Positions 8,823-17,571 of a DNA stretch of 64,000 nucleotides are shown piece by piece (the stretch's first letter is position 1; each line of letters opens with the position of its first letter). Position numbers and translations under genes: made by a program. Origin of the DNA: Chloroflexi bacterium HGW-Chloroflexi-6. Lineage in GTDB: Bacteria > Chloroflexota > Anaerolineae > Anaerolineales > Villigracilaceae. The stretch covers positions 186,001 to 250,000 of the forward strand of contig PHBU01000005.1 in the NCBI GenBank assembly GCA_002840685.1, read 5' to 3'. Under the pieces are notes generated by a model that saw only the letters and a list, made by a program, of their open reading frames with translations, had not been told where the DNA came from and did not search any database.

Positions 8823-8854
8823 ATTATAGTCCATATTTATAAACTTTTTATCAA
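8823..8854 (-). promoter_or_regulatory. Possible pdhA promoter
   Basis: On the minus strand TATAAT (8823-8828) lies about 60 bases before the pdhA start. The nearest -35-like hexamer, TTGATA (8849-8854), is 20 bases away, longer than ideal, so only the -10 box is persuasive. The 216-base gap 8763-8978 is otherwise featureless and also serves the divergent NAD genes. Confidence 0.4.
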
Positions 8855-8978
8855 AAATTACCAGGGTTTACAACCCTAAATTGTCCGATTTGATGCGTTT
8901 TGAGAGCAAAAATGGCAAACCAGCCACAGGCTTAGTTATGGTAAGATTGACACGAACCCTACCCTGGAGATATTTGCA

Positions 8979-9818
8979 ATGAATCTTGCTCTGGCTCAAA
9001 TCAATACCAAACTTGGCGACGTCAATGCCAATCTCGAAAAACATCTGATCCTCGCCAAAGAGGCGGCGCAATCTGGCGCAGACCTGCTGATCTTCCCCGA
9101 ACTTTCTTTAACGGGCTATGTCTTGCAGGATATCGCCGCGGATGTGGCCCGCCCGGCCTCGGCAGCGGATCCCGTTTTCAAGCCGCTGCTGGATGCATCC
9201 CACAGCCTTGACCTGCTGGTCGGCTTTGTCGAAGTGGATACACGCTACCGGTTTTACATCTCGGCTGCCTACCTTTCCGGAGGAGAGATCGTTCACATCC
9301 ACCGCAAGATCCACCTGCCGACCTACGGCATCTTCGACGAAAGCCGCTACTTCGCATCCGGAGACAGTTTCAAAGCTTTCGATACGCGCTTCGGACGCGT
9401 CGGCGCGCTGATCTGTGAAGACTTCTGGCACGTCTCCTCGCCTTACCTGCTCTGGATGGATGGCGCCGACCTGTTCTACCTGACATCCGCTTCACCGGGA
9501 CGCGGCATCACCGATGAAATTCTCGGTTCGGCTCAGTGGGTACAGGATATCAACCGCGCCTATGCCGGGCTGTTCACCTCCTTTTTCGCTCATTCCAACC
9601 GGGTCGGCTTCGAGGATGGGCTGAACTTCTTCGGCGGCTCGACCGTCTACGACCCGGATGGACGCCAGATCGCCCGCGCCGCCTACAACGACGAAGCGCT
9701 GACCCTGTGCGAGATCGACCTGGCCCAACTACGCCGCACGCGCACCCGCCTGCCGCTGCTGCGCGACGAAAACCCTGAAATGATGCAAAAAGAACTCAAG
9801 CGGATACTCAAAAAATGA
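8979..9818 (+). CDS. Nitrilase-superfamily amidohydrolase, probable glutaminase partner of NAD synthetase
   Basis: 279 aa carbon-nitrogen hydrolase with the full Glu-Lys-Cys triad: E41 in FPELSLTGY, K110 in HRKIHLPTYG and C146 in LICEDFW. This sequence style matches the N-terminal glutaminase domain of glutamine-dependent NAD synthetases rather than a generic nitrilase. It overlaps the next gene nadE by 4 bases (ATGA), so the two-domain enzyme appears encoded as two translationally coupled subunits. It probably supplies ammonia from glutamine to NadE. The ATG follows CTGGAGA. Confidence 0.85.
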   Translation: MNLALAQINTKLGDVNANLEKHLILAKEAAQSGADLLIFPELSLTGYVLQDIAADVARPASAADPVFKPLLDASHSLDLLVGFVEVDTRYRFYISAAYLSGGEIVHIHRKIHLPTYGIFDESRYFASGDSFKAFDTRFGRVGALICEDFWHVSSPYLLWMDGADLFYLTSASPGRGITDEILGSAQWVQDINRAYAGLFTSFFAHSNRVGFEDGLNFFGGSTVYDPDGRQIARAAYNDEALTLCEIDLAQLRRTRTRLPLLRDENPEMMQKELKRILKK

Positions 9819-10639
9819 ACATAAACCTTTCCATCAACCCCAGCCTGGTTCGCAAACTGCTGACCAGGTTCATTCACTCCGAGATCACCCGCACCGGATT
9901 CAGCCGGGCGGTGCTCGGCCTTTCGGGCGGGATCGACTCGGCCCTGGTGGCCTATCTGGCAGCCGAAGCGCTCGGGCCTGAAAACCTGCTCTGCGTGCGC
10001 ATGCCATATAAGACATCCTCCCAAGATTCGCTCGACCACGCCATGCTGGTCATCAAAGACCTGGGCATTCCGCATCTTAACATCCCAATCACCGAGATGG
10101 CGGATGGTTTGATCTCAAAATTCCCCGAGATGTCAAACATGCGCAAGGGCAACATCATGGCGCGCTGCCGCATGATCACACTCTACGACCAATCCGAGGC
10201 CTTTAAGGGATTGGTGATCGGTACCGGCAACAAGACCGAGATCCTGCTCGGTTACTCAACCCTGTACGGTGACGGCGCCCACGCCCTCAACCCGATCGGC
10301 GACCTGTACAAGGCCCAGATCCGACAGCTCTCACGCGAAGTCGGCGTGCCCAAAGAGATCCTCGACAAAGCCCCCTCCGCCGACCTGTGGGCCGGACAAA
10401 CCGACGAACAGGAACTCGGCTTCACCTACGAGGAAGCCGACAAGCTGCTCTACCTGTTGGTCGATCACCGCTACAGCCCGGAAGAATGCATCGCAGCAGG
10501 ATTCAAGCCCGAGTTTGTCGAGACCGTCGTGCGCCGTATCCGCCGCAACCACTTCAAACGGGTCATGCCGCCGGTCGCCAAGATCACCACCCGCACCGTT
10601 GGCTATGATTTTTTATACCTGCGCGATTGGGGAACCTAA
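9815..10639 (+). CDS. nadE: NAD+ synthetase (ammonia-ligating subunit)
   Basis: 274 aa, the length of the stand-alone NH3-dependent enzyme. The ATP-pyrophosphatase P-loop is LSGGIDSA at residues 36-43, followed by GTGNKTEILLGYSTLYGDG and PSADLWAGQTDEQELG, both diagnostic for NadE. It amidates deamido-NAD with ATP. It starts inside the end of the preceding amidohydrolase gene (ATGA overlap). A bidirectional terminator follows. Confidence 0.95.
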   Translation: MNINLSINPSLVRKLLTRFIHSEITRTGFSRAVLGLSGGIDSALVAYLAAEALGPENLLCVRMPYKTSSQDSLDHAMLVIKDLGIPHLNIPITEMADGLISKFPEMSNMRKGNIMARCRMITLYDQSEAFKGLVIGTGNKTEILLGYSTLYGDGAHALNPIGDLYKAQIRQLSREVGVPKEILDKAPSADLWAGQTDEQELGFTYEEADKLLYLLVDHRYSPEECIAAGFKPEFVETVVRRIRRNHFKRVMPPVAKITTRTVGYDFLYLRDWGT

Positions 10640-10667
10640 AACAGTTTTTTTGCGCGATAAATACGGA

Positions 10668-10705
10668 AAAAGCTGCGGTCCCCGATTTTGGTGGCCGCAG
10701 CTTTT
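10668..10705. terminator. Bidirectional terminator between nadE and the GH16 gene
   Basis: AAAAGCTGCGG and CCGCAGCTTTT form an 11-bp stem with A/T runs on both sides. It lies between converging genes, so it can stop transcription from either direction. Confidence 0.88.
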
Positions 10706-10735
10706 ATATCCGGAGGAGAACTTGCCCGGGCAGGT

Positions 10736-12358
10736 TTAGGGTTTGGTCCAGCTATACCAGGCGGTATCGTATTGGATGCCGGCTTTTTGATAAGTGTAGA
10801 AGTAGGTGATCACCTGGCCTTTTTGCAGGGCACTGATCGTGTACCGCCATTCTGCAGCGCTCGTGTTGTAGCTCATATTAACATTTTGTTGAGTGCCGTT
10901 GTTCACTTTATAGTGCAGGATTACGTATCCTGCCACCCAGCCGGAGGGTTTGAACCACGGTCGGGCCTGGCTGGCATTGAGATTCGTCACACCATAGGTA
11001 AAGCCGCCGGTCGATGTTGGGGTGGCCGTGGCCGGAGCTGCTGTGCGGGTGGCGGTCGGCGGAATAGAGGTTGGGGTGGCAGTTGCACCAGTCGTATGAG
11101 TGTAGGCATACCAGGGTGAGTCATAACCAGCATTGGTGTAGTAGGTAAAATAGTAGTTGATGACATTGCCAGCGGCCAGGCCAGTGGCGGTCTGTTCCCA
11201 ACGGGCAGTAGCGCTGTTGTAAACCATGCGGAAATTCTGCTGCGCACCGCCGTTGACATTGTAGTGCACGTCCACCCAGGCCATGGAACCGGTCGGTTTG
11301 AGCCAGATCAGGGCGCTGTTGCTGTTGACGTAATTCACGCCGTTGGTGTAGACGGTGCTGCTGGTCGCGGTCGGATTAACCGAGGTGGCAGTGGGATTGA
11401 CCGGGGTTGCCGTAGGATTGTTGCTGGTGGCTGTGGCAGTGGCGCCGCTGCCGTTGGCGTAGTACACGCGAACGTAATCAACCGCCATGGGAACACCGGA
11501 TGTGGTGGCAGCCGTTGGGCCGCCGGGCCAGCCGCCGCCGATGGCAACGTTCAGGATGATGAAATAACCATGGTTGAAGGCATTATTCCAGGTGGCAGTA
11601 TCCACCTGGTTGGCATTAACCGTGTGGAATTGCACGCCGTCGAGATACCAGCGGAGCTGGTTGGGGCTTACGCTTTTGTCCCATTCAACGCGATAGGTGT
11701 GGAATGCGGATTGCAAGGAGGGGGATACGCCTGAAATATTGCCGCCGATGCCACTGGTTTCATTGCAAGGGCCGCCGGGGTTGACGCCGCAGTGCAGGGT
11801 ACTGTAAAGCGTGTTCTGGCCATTGATGTTTTCCATAATGTCCATCTCGCCGATGCTGGGCCAGTTCCAGTAGTTGCCGCGAAAGGGAGCTCCCAACAGC
11901 CAGAAGGCGGGCCAATAGCCCTGGGCTGCTGCGCCAGTAACATTCGGCAGTTGCAGGCGACCTTCCACCGCCATGGCTCCGCCCGCAGGGGCCTCGAAAT
12001 CGGTGCGCACGGTTTCAACGCGACCCGAAGTCCATGAATTGTCTGCAGCACGAATGGGTTTGATATAGAGATAGCCGCCGCTCTGGTAAACGTTGTTGGT
12101 GCTGTTGGTGTTGCTTTCGATTTCCCCTGTGCCCCAGTTGGCTGCGCCGCCGGGGTAGCTGGTGCCAATATCATATATCCAGTTGGCGCTGTTCAATGCG
12201 CCGGTACCGCTAAACTCATCGCTCCAATGAAGTGTCCACGCACCCAGGGCAGCAGCTTTTTGCGCGCCAACCTGTGCAGTGGGCAGCCCCATCATCAGAA
12301 CCAGGATCAAGATTACACCGATAAAAAGGACACGCGGGAAGAGTTGGGACTTGCTCAT
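10736..12358 (-). CDS. Secreted GH16 endo-beta-1,3-glucanase (laminarinase-like) with two C-terminal glucan-binding modules
   Basis: 540 aa. A Sec signal peptide covers about residues 1-32. The GH16 jelly-roll spans about 38-300 with the catalytic motif GEMDIMEN (E171 nucleophile, D173, E176 acid/base); the laminarinase-type spacing with the extra Met is present. Thr/Pro/Ala linkers (305-335 and 423-450) separate two repeats of about 85 residues (337-421 and 452-540), each with the pattern Y-VN-G-QQN-M-YN ... Y-F-TY ... D-WY, resembling CBM56-type beta-1,3-glucan-binding modules (tentative). It would cut beta-1,3-glucans outside the cell. AAGGAG precedes the ATG. The hybrid regulator gene lies just upstream in the same direction. 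Confidence 0.9.
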   Translation of the reverse strand: MSKSQLFPRVLFIGVILILVLMMGLPTAQVGAQKAAALGAWTLHWSDEFSGTGALNSANWIYDIGTSYPGGAANWGTGEIESNTNSTNNVYQSGGYLYIKPIRAADNSWTSGRVETVRTDFEAPAGGAMAVEGRLQLPNVTGAAAQGYWPAFWLLGAPFRGNYWNWPSIGEMDIMENINGQNTLYSTLHCGVNPGGPCNETSGIGGNISGVSPSLQSAFHTYRVEWDKSVSPNQLRWYLDGVQFHTVNANQVDTATWNNAFNHGYFIILNVAIGGGWPGGPTAATTSGVPMAVDYVRVYYANGSGATATATSNNPTATPVNPTATSVNPTATSSTVYTNGVNYVNSNSALIWLKPTGSMAWVDVHYNVNGGAQQNFRMVYNSATARWEQTATGLAAGNVINYYFTYYTNAGYDSPWYAYTHTTGATATPTSIPPTATRTAAPATATPTSTGGFTYGVTNLNASQARPWFKPSGWVAGYVILHYKVNNGTQQNVNMSYNTSAAEWRYTISALQKGQVITYFYTYQKAGIQYDTAWYSWTKP

Positions 12359-12470
12359 GTTAAATTCTCCTTATCGTGATAGATGAATGGGGTTATTTTT
12401 CATTATCAGAATAGCACCCTGCATGCGGGATTACTCGGAGAATCTGAACCTATTTTCGTACAATTGTGAC

Positions 12471-15400
12471 CTAGTCTGGCGGCGCAGAGTTGGATCTCTG
12501 ACCGCGCCGGTAGGCATTTGGTGTAACACCCACTTCCTGGCGAAAAACGCGCCCAAAATAATCGCTGTCTGAAAAGCCGACGGCCATGGCCACTTCAGTG
12601 ATGTTCATGATCCCTTCTGAGAGCAAATCTTTGGCCTGGCGAATGCGATAGCGCGTCAGGTAGGTCAGGGGCGTCATCTGGAGTTCCTGCTGGAAGCAGC
12701 GACTCAGGTAGCCTTCGCTTACCCCGGCATACTGCGCCAATTCTTCGCGGGTGATCGGTTCCGTGTAATTTTGGTGAATAAAGGCGATGGCTTTCCAAAC
12801 CATCTGGCGGGTATCTGTGCCGGTTGGCCGTTGGCGTGTGAGGGTTGCCTCGATGTGAGTCAGGGTTTCTTGCAGAGTAAAAATTCCTTTGCCCAGAACC
12901 TTGGTCATGCCGCGGTTGAGCCGGGCCAGTTCCGCTTCGCTCAACAGTTGGGCCGTCAGTACAATCACGGGCACGTCGCGGGTGGATCGGTTCTCGCGCA
13001 GTGCTTCCAGCACCCCAAAACCGTCCAGTTCAGGCATCATCAGGTCGAGCAAGATCAGGTCAACCCGAGTGTCGCGCAGCAACTTCAGCGCTTCGCGCCC
13101 ATCGCTGGCCTGCAAGACTCGGCTATTCGGGATACTTTCCTGTACCAGACGGGCATGCAGATCACGGATGGAAGGTTCGTCATCCACGACCAGAATGGTT
13201 TTGTTCTGCGCTTCCGGTTGCAAGCCCTGGCGCTGCAAGGCATCAGCCATGACAGCACTTTGCACCGGTTTAACCAAATAATCAAGCTCGAGCAGAGAGG
13301 CTGCGGGTGGATCGCCTAGTTTTTCGGGCTGCATGGCAGAGAACAGGATCGGGATCCCACGTGTAGCCGGATTTTCCTTAAACAGACGGAAAATCTCCCA
13401 GCCGTGTTTTGAATCGGGGCGCAGGTTCAGCACCACAGCTTCGGGAGGCGCAGCCAGGGCTTGCGGCCACCAATGGCCCGTGGATTCAAGCCAGTCTTCT
13501 TGCAGGGTGTATCCCTGCTCCAGCAGGTGGGCGCGCAAAGGCAGTTCCACACCGGAAGCTTCGTGAAGCAGAAGCACTCGCGGAGCGGCAACCGATGGCT
13601 GTAAGGATGCTTCGTTTTTCGCACCCAGTGGCAATTCGAAGAAAAAGCTGGAACCCGTTCCTTCAATGCCATCCGAGTGGACACCTATGCGCCCATTGTG
13701 CAGTTCAACCAGCCGTTTGCAGATCGCCAGCCCCAACCCGACCCCGCCATAGCCGCGCCCGGAAGTGCGTTCAGACTGGCGAAACTCATCAAAGATGATG
13801 GACTGTTCAGCAAGCGGAATACCCAGGCCTGTGTCGCTGACCGTAATGCGCGCCATACCATCGATGGTTTCCAATCGAAGCGTGATTTTGCCACGGGCGG
13901 TAAATTTGACAGCATTGTTAACCAAATTGAGCGCAACCTGGCGCAGGCGCGTCCGATCGCCGCGCACCCAGACCGGTTCGGCGGGCAGAATGGCAACCCA
14001 TTCCAGCCCTTTGTTGATCGTCATGTGTTCGCCAACAGCAATGATCGGGCGCAAGATGTCGCCGAAATCCAGCGGTTCGGGCACAACCTTGAGCTGCCCA
14101 GCCTGGCTGCTTGCCAGGTCGAGCACATCGCCGATCAGTCCGCTCAGGTGTTGGGCGCTGGCATAGATGCGTTCCAGATCGCGCCGATAGTAATCAGGCA
14201 GGGGCGGCGCGCCCGGGCTTTGCTGGCGCAGGGCCATTTCGCTCAAGCCAACAATGATGCTGAGCGGGGTACGCAGTTCGTGGCTGACCATCGAAAGGAA
14301 GCGGGTTTTCAGGCTGTTGGCTTCTTCGGCAGCCTGACGGGCAGCCGTGGCCTCCTGGTATAGCTGAACTCGATTCAAACCAACGGCCAGATCTTGTACG
14401 ATGTAGGCCGCGTAAGATGAGATCCCCGGCGTCTCAAGGGCGACAAAACCGGGCACATTAACATAACCCTGGAATACCAGCGGAAAAAGCAAAAAGATAA
14501 AAGGTTCATCTGCCTTCCACAGTTCCGGCGGCGGAAAACTACGCGTGGCAAAGTGGATCGCGGCAGAATCAGTTTGCGCCAGGCAGGTGCTCCAGGCTAC
14601 CGGGTCATCCTGCTCACTGTTGAACAGGGCCACATGCGCGCGCCGGATATCTGAATCTGGCAGGCCGGGTGTGAGAGGCAGTTCGTCATTCAGCACAGCC
14701 ACGATCTGGGATGTATCTTCTGCGGCAACCAGGCGAGCAGTCAGGCGCGAAACGTTGTCATCGATCCACTGTTGGATGGTAAATTGCCCATAGATACGGC
14801 GGGCGCTCTCACTGATGGCGATCCGCGCCAGGTGCAGCCATTTTCCCAGGGTGGCGGGCCGGGCCTGGGTGCTCGAGATCAGGATGTCGCGGTTTCGATC
14901 GAGTACCGAAAGCGCTGCCTGCCAGGCATGTGTGTCGCCGCGCAGGTTTTCGGTTTGCACCAGCAAGGATTGAAATGCTCGATGAAATTGGTGCAAATCG
15001 TCCTCTGCCAGGCTGGTGAGCAGATCTTCCAACCATTGGCGGCACATGCTGTATAAAGTGTGAGCTGCCAGTGTGTGAGTTTCTTCCTGCATGGCGGCAG
15101 CCATTTGCCTGGCCAGGCTGGTCTGCCAATCCAAGCAAGCACTGAGCTCAGAATCGTTCATTAACCGGGCTGCGTCAGGCTGGCAGCCGCACGATTGGCG
15201 CACAACCAACCGGGTCGGGATACTGACGAAAGTTTCATCATCCGCTTCGCGGGCGATTAATTTAGCGGCCAGTTCTACCCCCTCGTAACCAACTTCAAAC
15301 ATCGGGTAGTAGACCGATGTCAGCACCGGTGAAACGCTGACCGCATCCACGTTATCGTCAAAGCTGACCAAAGCCACATCATCGGGAACCTGGCGCCCCA

Positions 15401-16070
15401 CAGCCTGTAACGCCGCCAACGCCCCGCGTGCCGATTCGTCATTGCTTACAATGATCGCGCTGAAAGGTTTTTCGGATGCCAGCAAAGTTCGAGCTGCGCG
15501 GTTTCCGCCATGCCAATGGTGTTGGCCAAAGGTCAGCAAGTCGGCATCCAGAAGCAGACCTTGTTTTTCGATGCCGCTGCGAAAACCGCGCAAACGCTCG
15601 GCGCTATCGCCAGGGTCATTTTCATATCCACCGATAAAGGCAATATTACGGTGTCCGTGCCCGGCCAGGTGCGCCACCGCCTGCTCAATGCCGCCCGCAT
15701 TATCCGGCGCGACAGTCGGACCATTCTCGCCGGCTCCCAAAAATACAACCGGAAACCCCTGTTGCCGCAATTGCCGTAAATATTCGGAGCGCTCGGCCGA
15801 GAGCAGGGGCAGTGCCACCAACAGCGCATCCGTGTTCCACGGGCCAACCGGCACAAAGTCGCTATCCGGCGCAACACTGGGCCAGGCCGGGCGAAAGCGA
15901 TAGGCTTCACCCGGCAGGCTGATTCCGCAGCCAAATAGCAGGTTGTATTCACGCTGACGGGCCGCCGCCAGAACACCATTAAAAATGGTGCCGAGAAATT
16001 GACTGAGCCGGGCAGCGTATACCTGCTGTCCGGCCAAAATACCAATCGTTAAACGCTTTACAGGGGGCAT
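12471..16070 (-). CDS. Hybrid one-protein signalling system: LacI-type sugar-binding domain, histidine kinase, receivers and AraC HTH
   Basis: 1199 aa, no signal peptide or membrane segment, so cytosolic. Residues 1-295 form a LacI/GalR-type periplasmic-binding-fold domain without its HTH (GHRNIAFIGGYE, DVALVSFDDN). About 305-570 resembles a GAF-like linker region. The HisKA domain has SHELRTP with H597, and HATPase has the N box NLVNNAVKF (715-723), DTGLGIP and GVGLGLAI. About 830-945 is a degenerate receiver with N882 where the phospho-Asp would be. About 957-1075 is an intact receiver (D963, D964, D1009). Residues 1088-1190 form an AraC-type double HTH. It probably senses a sugar and activates the adjacent GH16 gene 112 bases downstream (inferred). 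Confidence 0.9.
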   Translation of the reverse strand: MPPVKRLTIGILAGQQVYAARLSQFLGTIFNGVLAAARQREYNLLFGCGISLPGEAYRFRPAWPSVAPDSDFVPVGPWNTDALLVALPLLSAERSEYLRQLRQQGFPVVFLGAGENGPTVAPDNAGGIEQAVAHLAGHGHRNIAFIGGYENDPGDSAERLRGFRSGIEKQGLLLDADLLTFGQHHWHGGNRAARTLLASEKPFSAIIVSNDESARGALAALQAVGRQVPDDVALVSFDDNVDAVSVSPVLTSVYYPMFEVGYEGVELAAKLIAREADDETFVSIPTRLVVRQSCGCQPDAARLMNDSELSACLDWQTSLARQMAAAMQEETHTLAAHTLYSMCRQWLEDLLTSLAEDDLHQFHRAFQSLLVQTENLRGDTHAWQAALSVLDRNRDILISSTQARPATLGKWLHLARIAISESARRIYGQFTIQQWIDDNVSRLTARLVAAEDTSQIVAVLNDELPLTPGLPDSDIRRAHVALFNSEQDDPVAWSTCLAQTDSAAIHFATRSFPPPELWKADEPFIFLLFPLVFQGYVNVPGFVALETPGISSYAAYIVQDLAVGLNRVQLYQEATAARQAAEEANSLKTRFLSMVSHELRTPLSIIVGLSEMALRQQSPGAPPLPDYYRRDLERIYASAQHLSGLIGDVLDLASSQAGQLKVVPEPLDFGDILRPIIAVGEHMTINKGLEWVAILPAEPVWVRGDRTRLRQVALNLVNNAVKFTARGKITLRLETIDGMARITVSDTGLGIPLAEQSIIFDEFRQSERTSGRGYGGVGLGLAICKRLVELHNGRIGVHSDGIEGTGSSFFFELPLGAKNEASLQPSVAAPRVLLLHEASGVELPLRAHLLEQGYTLQEDWLESTGHWWPQALAAPPEAVVLNLRPDSKHGWEIFRLFKENPATRGIPILFSAMQPEKLGDPPAASLLELDYLVKPVQSAVMADALQRQGLQPEAQNKTILVVDDEPSIRDLHARLVQESIPNSRVLQASDGREALKLLRDTRVDLILLDLMMPELDGFGVLEALRENRSTRDVPVIVLTAQLLSEAELARLNRGMTKVLGKGIFTLQETLTHIEATLTRQRPTGTDTRQMVWKAIAFIHQNYTEPITREELAQYAGVSEGYLSRCFQQELQMTPLTYLTRYRIRQAKDLLSEGIMNITEVAMAVGFSDSDYFGRVFRQEVGVTPNAYRRGQRSNSAPPD

Positions 16071-16155
16071 GGCGGGTCACATTTTTCCATGGGGATATGA
16101 TCCCAAAACCAATAAGAATATCCAACAAAGCATTGCAACCGTGGTGAATGTCTAT

Positions 16156-16165
16156 ATTATATAAT
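16156..16165. promoter_or_regulatory. AT-rich core between divergent regulator and MFS genes
   Basis: ATTATATAAT reads as overlapping TATAAT boxes on both strands, in the 197-base gap between the hybrid regulator and the first MFS gene. No good -35 hexamer was identified for either direction. Weak. Confidence 0.3.
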
Positions 16166-16267
16166 GCCCATCCCCACAAGCTCCACTCCCCGCTTGCGCA
16201 AAACGCAATAATCCACTTTACACATTTGTGATGAGAGCATGCCACAACAACGGGCAGGAATTTTTAG

Positions 16268-17512
16268 ATGGTAAACTGGGCGAACATGAACCTGCCTCCC
16301 GCCTTCAAACATCGCGGTTTTGTGTTGCTCTGGCTCGGCCTGATGATCTCCCAGGCCGGTTCACAAATGCAGTTGTGGGCCGTCTTTTGGAACATCCGCC
16401 AGTTGAACAGCAACCCGATTGCCATCAGCCTGATCGGTCTGGCGCGCTTTGCGCCGGTTCTGCTGGTTTCGCTGCTGGCCGGGATGGCCGCCGACCGCTT
16501 CAGCCGCCGCAAGATCATGTTCTGCACCCAGGCCCTCTCAACCCTGGCAGCGCTCGGTTTATGGCTGCTGGCGCTTGCCGGACAAGTTGAACTGTGGCAC
16601 ATCTACCTGGTGACTGGCATCCTGGCCGCCACCAACGCCTTCGACCTGCCCGCCCGGCAAGCGTTAATTCCCAACCTGGTACCCGCGCAAGACCTGCCCA
16701 GCGCCTATGCCATGCATGCCATTGCCTTCAACATCGGCACCATTCTCGGGCCTGGCCTGAGTGGCCTGGTGATCGCTTACTGGGGTATGGAATATACCTA
16801 TCTGCTGAATGCTGTTTCCTTCCTGATGGTGGTTTTTGCCCTGCTACTGATGGGGGATGTGCCCCAGACCTTCGCCCCGGCAGCTGCCAGTCTGCGATCG
16901 GCCCGGGAGGACATCCGGGCCGGGATCCGCTTCATCGCCGCCTCGCCCCTGATCCTGGCCAGCATGCTGCTCGATTTTTTCGCCACGTTTTTTGCATCCG
17001 CCAGCACCCTGCTGCCCTATGTAGCCCAGGATATTCTCAAGGTTGGCGCGGTGGCCTATGGCTGGCTGGCCGCCGCCCAATCGATGGGCGCCGTCAGCGC
17101 GGCCCTCGTGATGTCGCAACTCAAGCACATCGGCAGGCAAGGCACTGTTTTGCTAGGCGCTGTCACCGCCTTTGGCCTGCTGACTATTTTATTTGGCCTT
17201 TCACGCTGGCTGGCCCTGAGCTTTGTGATACTCTTTGGGATCGGCGCAGCGGATGCCGTCAGCAGCGTGATGCGCAGCATGATCCGCAATATGCACACCC
17301 TCGATGAGCTGCGCGGACGCATGACGGGCATCAATCAGCTTTTCATCGTGGGCGGACCACAGCTTGGAGAATTGGAAGCCGGGGTGGTTGCCCAGGCTCT
17401 CGGGGTACCCTTTGCCATCATGAGCGGCGGGATCGCCACCCTGCTGTGTACAGCCTGGATTGCCCGGCAATGGCCTCAGCTGCGCCGCTACACCCATAGT
17501 CGAACACAGTAG
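16268..17512 (+). CDS. MFS transporter, EntS/MFS_3-like exporter, copy 1
   Basis: 414 aa with about 12 hydrophobic segments. The loop 2-3 signature is DRFSRRKIMF after LLAGMAA, and the second half has DELRGRMTGINQLF. This pattern is typical of the enterobactin-exporter-like branch of MFS proteins with substrates such as siderophores or macrolides; the substrate cannot be inferred. Start chosen at 16268, with AGGAA 7 bases upstream. Closely similar to the next gene, so a tandem duplication. A minor in-frame ATG lies at 16286. Confidence 0.85.
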   Translation: MVNWANMNLPPAFKHRGFVLLWLGLMISQAGSQMQLWAVFWNIRQLNSNPIAISLIGLARFAPVLLVSLLAGMAADRFSRRKIMFCTQALSTLAALGLWLLALAGQVELWHIYLVTGILAATNAFDLPARQALIPNLVPAQDLPSAYAMHAIAFNIGTILGPGLSGLVIAYWGMEYTYLLNAVSFLMVVFALLLMGDVPQTFAPAAASLRSAREDIRAGIRFIAASPLILASMLLDFFATFFASASTLLPYVAQDILKVGAVAYGWLAAAQSMGAVSAALVMSQLKHIGRQGTVLLGAVTAFGLLTILFGLSRWLALSFVILFGIGAADAVSSVMRSMIRNMHTLDELRGRMTGINQLFIVGGPQLGELEAGVVAQALGVPFAIMSGGIATLLCTAWIARQWPQLRRYTHSRTQ

Positions 17513-17571
17513 TAAAATCTGCAGATAGCTTTTGAACTTTGCAGAACAGACTTGCCAAGGAGTTCAATTTA

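Noticed and set aside
16190-16245. A fourth copy of the dispersed repeat
   Set aside because: The stretch has CGCAATA and ACATTTGTGA but the order and spacing do not match the consensus well enough.
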